Both the position numbers and the translations under genes were made by a program. From Bradyrhizobium ottawaense (GTDB taxonomy: Bacteria > Pseudomonadota > Alphaproteobacteria > Rhizobiales > Xanthobacteraceae), in the NCBI RefSeq assembly GCF_900099825.1, contig NZ_LT629693.1, positions 5,033,001 through 5,097,000 on the forward strand: 64,000 bases of DNA, written 5' to 3'. Below are positions 18,304-25,071 of this stretch, in pieces (the stretch's first letter is position 1; each line of letters opens with the position of its first letter). The notes beneath the pieces were generated by a model that saw nothing but the letters and a program-made list of their open reading frames with translations, searched no databases and was not told where the DNA came from.

Positions 18304-18630
18304 ATGAGTGCGGAATCGGTTGTTTATTATCTCAATCGCGTGCCCGAGAGCGATCCCAATGACCAGACCGAATGGCTTCTGACGGCGTTAGGGCGCTTTA
18401 CCGGGGCGGAGCTGCGCGAATTGCTCTATGTAGCGGAAGAACCGGGGTTTTTTGAGCTGATGCGGGGGCTGTTTGCGCTCTCCGACGAGAGCCGTTCGGT
18501 GCTGCAGCACTATCTCGAGACCGGTCATCCTGCGGCCACGAAGGCGGCCATCGACCCGAAGGGCCGGCTGACGCTCGACCACGTCAATGTCGAGCAGCGG
18601 TTCAAGGTCCTGCCGGGAATTGCGAACTAG
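18304..18630 (+). CDS. Small conserved-looking protein of unknown function
   Basis: The 108-residue acidic, helical protein starts at ATG 18304, with GGGGGAA just upstream; an in-frame GTG at 18274 is the alternative. It has no signal peptide or membrane segment. A central helical part (FFELMRGLFALSDESRSVLQHYL) precedes a basic tail. It lies 77 bp before an XRE regulator on the same strand and may be co-transcribed. I do not recognise the family. Confidence 0.7.
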   Translation: MSAESVVYYLNRVPESDPNDQTEWLLTALGRFTGAELRELLYVAEEPGFFELMRGLFALSDESRSVLQHYLETGHPAATKAAIDPKGRLTLDHVNVEQRFKVLPGIAN

Positions 18631-18707
18631 CGGATCGCAAATTAGCGCCCGCAACGCCCTGAGGTTGTGTTAGTCTTCCCGAACTCGGAAAGTCGGGGAG
18701 CCTGACA

Positions 18708-19199
18708 ATGGCGGTTAGGAAATCTGGTCCACTTGACGCAATGGTGGGCGCCAAGATCCGCATATTCCGGATCAATCGCGGAATGAGCCAAACGGCGCTC
18801 GCGGAGCGGATCGGCGTTTCCTTCCAGCAGGTCCAGAAATACGAGAAGGGCGCAAACCGGGTCGGCGCCAGCCGGCTGTCGCAGATTGCTTCCGTGCTCG
18901 GGATTGCGGTCGGCGAGTTGTTCGAATCTCCGCTGGAAAAAATCGCAGCTTCGAATTCACCGGTTCACTTGCTCGCCGAGCCCGGCGCATTGCGTGTTCT
19001 CAAGGCCTATCTGCGAACCAATTCACGCGTGCGGCTGGCGATCGCGAGGCTGCTGGAAAGCATCGCCGACCAGAAGCCGACCGTTCAAAAGGCGGTCGTT
19101 CAGAAATCCATCGTTCAGAAATCAATGACCAAGGCTTCGGTGGCGCGGCTCGACGCCGCTTCGCGTGACGAACGCAGCAGCTCGCGCGTGCGGACGTAG
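18708..19199 (+). CDS. XRE-family helix-turn-helix regulator
   Basis: Residues about 14-68 of 163 form a Cro/CI-type DNA-binding domain (KIRIFRINRGMSQTALAERI, then VSFQQVQKYEKGANRVGASRL). The rest includes a helical stretch and a run of VQK-A/S-V/I pentads (three units near residues 125-140), followed by a basic tail. Similar stand-alone short XRE proteins are frequent in rhizobia. The start ATG 18708 has GGGGAG upstream. The targets are unknown. The gene ends at a family-A repeat with hairpin. Confidence 0.85.
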   Translation: MAVRKSGPLDAMVGAKIRIFRINRGMSQTALAERIGVSFQQVQKYEKGANRVGASRLSQIASVLGIAVGELFESPLEKIAASNSPVHLLAEPGALRVLKAYLRTNSRVRLAIARLLESIADQKPTVQKAVVQKSIVQKSMTKASVARLDAASRDERSSSRVRT

Positions 19200-19207
19200 A
19201 GCCTTAT

Positions 19208-19299
19208 CGGTTCTGATTGAATCAGAACCGGGCTCCACTCTTTTGTTTTGACGCGTTTTCTTTACGCGAACCGGGGTCCACTTCGCTCGAAAACGCTAT
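19208..19299 (-). repeat. Dispersed intergenic repeat, family A copy 2 (with hairpin)
   Basis: This copy is in reverse orientation relative to copy 1. The hairpin CGGTTCTGAT / ATCAGAACCG is at 19208-19230, followed by the shared block ending GCTCGAAAACGCTAT. It lies between the convergent XRE gene and the 19340-19894 gene. Confidence 0.8.
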
Positions 19300-19339
19300 C
19301 GTTTCGATCAGCAACGCTGCGCCGCGGCGTTTGACCTCG

Positions 19340-19894
19340 TCAGCCGGTGGCGCGAATCGGGATCCGCTCCCGCGGCATTGTCCCCGGAATGAATTCGCCG
19401 ATCCAGTCGCGCCGCGACGCCTCGATATGCCAGCACATCGCTTCGGCCGAGGAAGGCGCCGGATCGGGAATGTCCTTGCGGATCTCCCTGCCGTCGAGCC
19501 AGCCGCAACTATGCGAGTAGCGCGCCTTGCAGACGAGGTGGATGTCTTCACGTTGCTGCATGAGCACGTACCCATCGGCGGGAAAGAACGTGCCGGCAAG
19601 TTCGATCCCGCCAGGCAACTGACGCACCAGCAGGAACGTGCTCGTGGCGTCCCTCTGCGATTCGGAAATCAGCACGCCGAACAGGCTGTGGATCGGCTTG
19701 ATCGCCTGCGGCGCGACCTGCGCAAGAGGTTCCGCAAGCGCGCCGGCGGTTGCGATTGAAAGATACTCGCCGTCCGGTCCCCAGCGGCAGGCGATCAGCC
19801 ACTCGCGGCTCCGGCTGCGAATCAGGGTTGGCTTTGCATAATCCGACCGGGCAATCTCGGCTGCCATGGCTATGACTAAGGCTTTCGCGAGCAT
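19340..19894 (-). CDS. Hypothetical protein
   Basis: The 184-residue protein starts at ATG 19894 with GGAGGA at good distance. The sequence is mixed alpha/beta with few charged runs (REWLIACRWGPDGEYLSI, then YVLMQQREDIHLVCKARY, ending in a basic GTMPRERIPIRATG). No signal peptide is convincing and I do not recognise the family. It lies beside the region with a YcaO-like remnant, transcribed away from it. Confidence 0.6.
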   Translation of the reverse strand: MLAKALVIAMAAEIARSDYAKPTLIRSRSREWLIACRWGPDGEYLSIATAGALAEPLAQVAPQAIKPIHSLFGVLISESQRDATSTFLLVRQLPGGIELAGTFFPADGYVLMQQREDIHLVCKARYSHSCGWLDGREIRKDIPDPAPSSAEAMCWHIEASRRDWIGEFIPGTMPRERIPIRATG

Positions 19895-19938
19895 AAATTC
19901 CTCCAGGGCGAGGGCGGGGCTGGCCTCACGTCCGAAGT

Positions 19939-20313
19939 TTGCGGATCAGGCGTGAGGTCACCGTGAGCGGCGCTGAAAGTTCCACGGCAAATTTGTTCCT
20001 GTCCGACGCTAATTTACTGCTGGGCGAGCCATCGGACGCGACCGGCGATCACGATTACCGGGATGTGCCAGCGCGAACTTGCCGACGTCGTCATCGCAAC
20101 CAAACGACCGGGCGCGGGGACGCCGCGCTCAATGCGCAGGACCGTACCCACCTGCACCGCGCCATCATCAATGCCGATCGATGCATGTTGCTGCAGCCGG
20201 CCGCCGGCCGCGCCACGCATCTCGCCATCGACGCAACCGAAGCGAGTGCCATATTTGAGTTAATCGCTGAGCGTTTGAAAGAGCCGGGTATCGAGACCCC
20301 TGCATCGATTTGA
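19939..20313 (+). CDS. Doubtful open frame before the YcaO remnant
   Basis: The 124-codon frame starts at TTG 19939 (or GTG 19963). Its second half (LHRAIINADRCMLLQPAAG, then HLAIDATEASAIFELIAERL) reads like real protein, while the middle (ARTCRRRHRNQTTGRG) looks out of frame. It overlaps the start of the YcaO-like fragment in another frame. It may be a decayed gene. Confidence 0.3.
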   Translation: MRIRREVTVSGAESSTANLFLSDANLLLGEPSDATGDHDYRDVPARTCRRRHRNQTTGRGDAALNAQDRTHLHRAIINADRCMLLQPAAGRATHLAIDATEASAIFELIAERLKEPGIETPASI

Positions 20314-20462
20314 CATGCCAGCGCTTTGCCGTTCCTGTGGTGCGCGTCGTCGCGCCCGGCCTGCAGCTTGAGCCGTCCGAGATCGTCACGGCGAGATTGC
20401 GGCATGCCATTGCGCGAACCGGTGGCGGCGCAACCTATACCGACGGCGTCGCTTTGATATAG
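20271..20462 (+). pseudogene. C-terminal remnant of a YcaO-type cyclodehydratase
   Basis: In a frame distinct from the preceding one the sequence reads DLTCQRFAVPVVRVVAPGL, then VALI and TAG at 20460-20462. This matches the well-conserved DLT...PVVRVVVPGL segment near the C-terminus of YcaO proteins, which make azolines or thioamides on peptides. The frame is closed by TGA at 20268-20270, so only about 63 residues remain. It lies 38 bp before the SARP-like regulator gene. No TfuA, precursor peptide or transporter is beside it. Assigned from a single motif. Confidence 0.5.
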
Positions 20463-20499
20463 ACTGGCGATAATTTCAGCCAGGCACGGAATTCCTTGG

Positions 20500-22602
20500 A
20501 TGCGGGGCAGCGCAAGCGCCATGTCAGCAGACGAAGCCGCGATGGCACGCGAAAACGCCCCGCGACTGTCGGTGTCGCTGGTCGGGCGCTTCGGCCTGAG
20601 ATTAAACGGCCGGCCGATCGAACTGCGAACCCGCAAGGCGGCCGCGGTCCTCGGTTACCTTGCGCTATCGGATACGAAGCATGAAAGCCGGGAACGGCTG
20701 GTTGGCCTGCTGTGGAGCCGATCGGATGAGGAAAAGGCGCGCGCCTCGTTGCGCCAGGTCGTTCGCGAACTGCGCTCGGTGCTGGAGGAGGCCGGATTTG
20801 GCGGCTTCGTCGCTGAGCGGTTGATGATCGGCATCAGCATCGCGCAAATGGAAGTCGATATCGAGAGCGTGCTTCAGCAGGCCGAGAACGAGCGGGTCCA
20901 TCCCCTGCTGCTCGATGCGCCACAGCTTGACGAGCGGTTGCTCGAAGGCATGGACGATCTCGATCCGTCTTTTCGGGTTTGGGTACTGGCCAAGCGTCAA
21001 ACGATCCACGAACGGCTGATGCGAAGCCTCGAAGCCGGTTTGATCGGCGCAAACGTACCACGCGACACCAAGAAGAAATTCGCGGCGGCGATCGTCAACC
21101 TCGATCCGACCCATGAACATGCCTGTCGCTATCTGATGCGCGCGCATGCCGAGGAAGGGGATACTGCCGGCGCGTTACGCATCTACAAGTCGTTGTGGGA
21201 CCTGCTGGATCGCGACTACGGCATGGAGCCGTCGCCGGCGACCGAGGAACTGGTGGCAAGCATCAAGCTCGGCGTTTTCGAGCCGCCGCTGGCCGATCGC
21301 GGCGCCCATGCGAAGAATGGGGTGTTGGCGGTCCGGGCCATCAACGGATCCGGTCTCCAGCCGGCTCCCGCGGCTTCGCCGCTATCAAATGCGCCCGTCA
21401 AGACGCTTCTGGTGCTGCGGCCCTTTGCAATGCATGGCATCGACGAGGACCACGGCCATCTGGTGCAGGGCTTCTCCCAGCATCTCGCCGCATGTCTCGT
21501 TCGCTTTCGCGAATGGAGCGTTGTCGATCGCGCTCCGGCCGCCGACCTGCTTCCAGTAACCGGCGCGGCGCCGCAATACTGCATCGAAACCACCGCCTAC
21601 CAGGCCGGCGCCGAAATCAACATCGTGATGGTGCTGCGGGACGATACCACCGGAATCTACGTGTGGAGCGAAAGCTTCCGCTTAGGTCTCAGCAACTGGT
21701 TCGAAACGCAGCAGCGGATCATCCGTCGGATCGCGACCTCGCTGAACGTGCAGCTGTCGACCGAGCGGCTGATGCGGCTTGCGGGTGAGCCCGACGTTTC
21801 GCTCGATCTGCACGATCGCTGGCTTCGCGGGCAGAACCTCATCACGAAGTTCGATCCGGAGAGCTGGCAGCGGGCCGTCAGCATCTTTCGCGACGCGATC
21901 CGCGAAAATCCGACTTTCTCGCCGTGCTACAGCAGCCTCGTGCAAATGAACAACATTGAACATTTTGTGCATCCGGGCTTGTTTCATGATCTCGAAAAGG
22001 CGCGGACGACCCTCGAACTGGCAAAGACCGCCGTTCAACTCGACCCGGTCGATTCCAGGGCGCATCTGTGCTGCGGCTGGTCCCACGTGATGGTGGGACG
22101 TGGCGCCGAAGCGGCGCCGCACATGGAGCTGGCTTGCGAACTGAACGACAACGATCCGTGGACCTTGCTGTCCTGTGCGGCCTACTGCGCATTCTGCGGA
22201 TCGATCGAGCAGGCTGAATTGCGTGCCCGTCAGGCGCATGCGCTTTCGCTGGCGCCATCCGGCCTCGAATGGGGGTACCAGAGCATCATCGCCTTTTTGT
22301 GCGGTGACTATGCCGGTGCGATAGAGGCCAGTGGGCGGGCGCATGGCGTCATCAAGACCTTGCCCGCATGGCGAGCGGCCGCGCTGTATGAACTGGGAGA
22401 TACCGAGACCGCACGCGAAGAGGCGCAGCGGTTCCTGAACGGAATACGTTCCTTCTGGGTCGGCTCAGCCGCGCCCACCGACGAGGCGGTCACGCGCTGG
22501 CTTCTGCAGGCTCACCCCATCAACATAAATTCGAGGTGGGAAGCCCTGCGCTCGGCCTTGGGTGGCGCAGGGCTTCCCGTCGAAAGCATCACTCGTATCT
22601 GA
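20500..22602 (+). CDS. SARP/BTAD-type transcriptional regulator with TPR region
   Basis: The 700-residue protein (ATG 20500; ATG 20521 is an alternative). An N-terminal winged helix of the OmpR/SARP type (LSVSLVGRFGLRLNGRPIEL, RTRKAAAVLGYLAL, LVGLLWSRSDEEKARASLRQ) is followed by a bacterial transcriptional activation domain to about residue 260 (ALRIYKSLWDLLDRDYGMEP). A middle part with an adenylate-cyclase-associated type motif (YIWSESF-like YVWSESFRLGLSNWF) and a C-terminal TPR region (residues about 430-690) complete it. SARP-type activators commonly sit with specialised metabolite genes. The stop is 2 bp from the stop of the convergent 22605-23018 gene. Confidence 0.85.
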   Translation: MRGSASAMSADEAAMARENAPRLSVSLVGRFGLRLNGRPIELRTRKAAAVLGYLALSDTKHESRERLVGLLWSRSDEEKARASLRQVVRELRSVLEEAGFGGFVAERLMIGISIAQMEVDIESVLQQAENERVHPLLLDAPQLDERLLEGMDDLDPSFRVWVLAKRQTIHERLMRSLEAGLIGANVPRDTKKKFAAAIVNLDPTHEHACRYLMRAHAEEGDTAGALRIYKSLWDLLDRDYGMEPSPATEELVASIKLGVFEPPLADRGAHAKNGVLAVRAINGSGLQPAPAASPLSNAPVKTLLVLRPFAMHGIDEDHGHLVQGFSQHLAACLVRFREWSVVDRAPAADLLPVTGAAPQYCIETTAYQAGAEINIVMVLRDDTTGIYVWSESFRLGLSNWFETQQRIIRRIATSLNVQLSTERLMRLAGEPDVSLDLHDRWLRGQNLITKFDPESWQRAVSIFRDAIRENPTFSPCYSSLVQMNNIEHFVHPGLFHDLEKARTTLELAKTAVQLDPVDSRAHLCCGWSHVMVGRGAEAAPHMELACELNDNDPWTLLSCAAYCAFCGSIEQAELRARQAHALSLAPSGLEWGYQSIIAFLCGDYAGAIEASGRAHGVIKTLPAWRAAALYELGDTETAREEAQRFLNGIRSFWVGSAAPTDEAVTRWLLQAHPININSRWEALRSALGGAGLPVESITRI

Positions 22603-22604
22603 CC

Positions 22605-23018
22605 TCAGGCGCAGATGCTGATCGTGTAGTCGCCGATACGCTCGGCATGCACCCGGAACTTGTCCTCTTCCGAGATCACCGGGTCGATACCATTGAACAG
22701 GCGCTTGTAGAACGGCGGCAGCGGATAGGTCGATCCCGGCTGGTTGAGCAGGGCCTCGGAGTCTTCGATCATCACTTTCGGCGGCAAGCGCACGAGGATG
22801 GTCTCCTGGTCCGAAGACACAAACTGAATCTGCTTGAAGCGCTCCGGCACGGTCGCGAACACCTGGGCCTTGGCGAGCTGCTCCTTGAACTCTTCCATCG
22901 TCTCCGGCAACGGATAGGTGTTGTCGTCGTCCATGTAGTTCTGGCCGGTCGCCCAGGTCTTTACCAGCTTGCCCCAACGTTCGTGGTTGGTCACCTGTAG
23001 CCTTTCGATGCGCTGCAT
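22605..23018 (-). CDS. Small soluble protein downstream of the haem peroxidase
   Basis: The 137-residue protein starts at ATG 23018 with AGGAG upstream. It is rich in charged and aromatic residues (NHERWGKLVKTWATGQNYMD, then RFKQIQFVSSDQETILVRLP). It ends YTISICA, with a single cysteine at the second-last position. No known domain is recognised. The start lies 40 bp after the peroxidase stop on the same strand, so a two-gene operon is likely. It could be a peroxidase partner or substrate; this is speculation from position. Confidence 0.75.
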   Translation of the reverse strand: MQRIERLQVTNHERWGKLVKTWATGQNYMDDDNTYPLPETMEEFKEQLAKAQVFATVPERFKQIQFVSSDQETILVRLPPKVMIEDSEALLNQPGSTYPLPPFYKRLFNGIDPVISEEDKFRVHAERIGDYTISICA

Positions 23019-23058
23019 GGTCTTACTCCTCCGGGTTGCGTGAGGCAGACAATTCTGC

Positions 23059-24807
23059 TCACAGAAATGCGGGTACGGCCTGCTTCAGCTCGGCGATTTC
23101 AGCGGTGAATTCCACCAGCTGCGCCATGCTCGAAATATCGGGAACGTCCTGGAAAAAATTTGCCGGGTAATGTTCGCGCGACAGATCGGCAAGCTGATCG
23201 GGCAGTGAATCGCCGCTGGACGAGCGCAGATCGCCGGCGAGCGCGCCGAAAATCACTTCCGACACCATGATCGAGCCGAGTGGCCCAAGGCGCAGTCCTT
23301 CCGCCCCGGGTTGCCGCATGGCTTCGAACAGGATGAAGAACGGCAGCGGTGGATCGTTCGAAAGCGTTTCAATGTCCTCGTCCGTCAGCTTGCCATAGGC
23401 CGGCGCGGCGGCGAGCCATTCGCGGAGCTGGCTGACGCGATAGTCGCGATCGAACAGCAGGCGCGACATGGCGACGAAGTGCGGTCTGCGCGCGGCGAGC
23501 TCGGCGATCAGCGCGTCCACCGACCACATGCCCGCGAGCCCGGCGCCGAGCAGGTCGCGATAAAGCAAGCCCACCCGTTCGGTCTCGTCGAACGCCGGAA
23601 AGATCTGGTCGTTGCCCAGTCCGTCGCTGAGATAGGGCCCGATGCGCCGGCTGAAATTCGGTTTCGACCCGTTGATCCGGAAGAAATGCGACCACCGTAT
23701 CATCCAGGTCTCGTCGAGCGGCATGTTGACCGGATCGTTCGCGGAGGTCTTTTCGAGGGTGTTGTAGAGATCCTGGTTGGACAGGTCGTTGATGTTGTAT
23801 TCGGGCCGCACCATGGCGTGGCCGAACCGAAACGCGCCGTGCGAGAACTCGAACGGAATTTGCCAATCGCCGGTCGCGGAATCCCCGGCGGACTGATCGG
23901 GCCGGTCGATGAAGTTCGGGGTCGGTCCGCTATAGGCCGCGTAGATCGTCGGATGGATCACCCTCTGCATCAGATCCTTGCGCAGAATGTCGTGATAGAT
24001 CGCCGTAACGGCCTCCCTGACACACAGGAAACGCTTGTAGGCAGCGCCAAAGCGGTCGTTCGGCCCATGGCTTCGTTCCTGCCGGCGGACGTGATCGATC
24101 AGGCTGTTGTGCAACAGCGCGAACAGCGCCGTCAGTTGCGACATCACGGCGTGGTCGTCGTTGCGCGGATCGGCGACCAGCGCTTCGGTGAGGGCCACCC
24201 GCATGCCTGCGATGCTGCGGTCGATCCCGGTGACATTCTCGGCCCCGGTTCGCGCGATATCGCGGAACGGGCAGCCGGTCGCGGGCTCGTTCTCTTTCCA
24301 GCGCATCCGCCCAAGCCGCAGCTTGGTGCGCCGGTCGTCATTCGGGGCGTCGAGTGCATAGATGTGCGGCGATCCGACCGGGCCGCTGCCAAACAGGGTT
24401 TCGAGCCGAAGCGGTATGCGCCGCGCATTGGCGGTCCCGGCGCCGAGCGTCCCGGCCACCGAAAGCGGGATCGCCGAATGAACCAGGTCGTGGGCAACGA
24501 ATTGCAGCAGGTAGGTGTAACCCGAGGGGATGCGGGGATTTTCCCAGTGTTCGGCCGCTTCGTCGTCGTGCTGCGGCCAGTATATTTCGGCATCCATCCG
24601 CCGCGACAGGCGGTGCATCAGTCCGCGCAGTCGTGGCTGGAGCGCGGGAGATTCCAGCGGGTCGATCCCGAAAACGCGAAACCGCTGCGAAGGCAGCGGC
24701 GTACGGAGGAAGTGACGAAAGCCGGGGGCGGTGGGCTGAACAGCGTCGCGCGCTTCTGTTCCAGAAGTCTGGAGAGTGGAAGCTTCAGCGACCTTCGGTA
24801 CCGCCAT
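23059..24807 (-). CDS. Animal-type haem peroxidase
   Basis: The 582-residue protein belongs to the peroxidase-cyclooxygenase superfamily, rare in bacteria compared with catalase-peroxidases. The distal histidine motif is QFVAHDLVHS (H106). The proximal histidine lies near residue 330 in FRFGHAMVRPEYNI, the family pattern. Long helical segments with a substrate arginine region lie between (NSLIDHVRRQERSHGPNDRF). There is no signal peptide, so it is probably cytoplasmic or exported by an unusual route. The reaction would be haem-dependent oxidation of halide or organic substrates with peroxide. It is first in a probable operon with the 137-residue protein and converges on a SARP-type regulator. 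Confidence 0.88.
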   Translation of the reverse strand: MAVPKVAEASTLQTSGTEARDAVQPTAPGFRHFLRTPLPSQRFRVFGIDPLESPALQPRLRGLMHRLSRRMDAEIYWPQHDDEAAEHWENPRIPSGYTYLLQFVAHDLVHSAIPLSVAGTLGAGTANARRIPLRLETLFGSGPVGSPHIYALDAPNDDRRTKLRLGRMRWKENEPATGCPFRDIARTGAENVTGIDRSIAGMRVALTEALVADPRNDDHAVMSQLTALFALLHNSLIDHVRRQERSHGPNDRFGAAYKRFLCVREAVTAIYHDILRKDLMQRVIHPTIYAAYSGPTPNFIDRPDQSAGDSATGDWQIPFEFSHGAFRFGHAMVRPEYNINDLSNQDLYNTLEKTSANDPVNMPLDETWMIRWSHFFRINGSKPNFSRRIGPYLSDGLGNDQIFPAFDETERVGLLYRDLLGAGLAGMWSVDALIAELAARRPHFVAMSRLLFDRDYRVSQLREWLAAAPAYGKLTDEDIETLSNDPPLPFFILFEAMRQPGAEGLRLGPLGSIMVSEVIFGALAGDLRSSSGDSLPDQLADLSREHYPANFFQDVPDISSMAQLVEFTAEIAELKQAVPAFL

Positions 24808-24888
24808 CGACAGTGTCTCGCTTGTTGGTCCGGCCGGTAGACTGCTGAGAAGGTCGTGAAATTATCGTGAGCTAAATCGTTAGAGGTT

Positions 24889-24908
24889 GTGGACATCTGT
24901 GGACATCT
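24889..24908. promoter_or_regulatory. Perfect 10-bp tandem direct repeat in a divergent promoter region
   Basis: GTGGACATCT is repeated twice without a gap at 24889-24898 and 24899-24908. It lies in the 264-bp space between the divergent peroxidase (start 24807) and aminopeptidase (start 25072) genes. A one-helical-turn repeat is a plausible operator. Confidence 0.4.
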
Positions 24909-25071
24909 TTGCGGCGCGCGATTTCGCTGCGAGCGTCGCGTGCCGGTTTTTCCCGACACGACGCGCGGATGTCACGATCGTTTCCGGCGAGCCGGTTGGT
25001 GCGGTGGCAGGCACTTTTGCCTATGGCCGAACGACGGACACGAATATGATGCCGCGCGCCTGGCGCGCGGA

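Noticed and set aside
20091..20636. A 181-codon minus-strand frame across the YcaO remnant
   Set aside because: No recognisable features; overlaps the SARP gene start and the YcaO motif on the other strand.
23311..24840. A 509-codon plus-strand frame opposite the haem peroxidase
   Set aside because: Antisense artefact of high G+C; peroxidase motifs on the minus strand are decisive.
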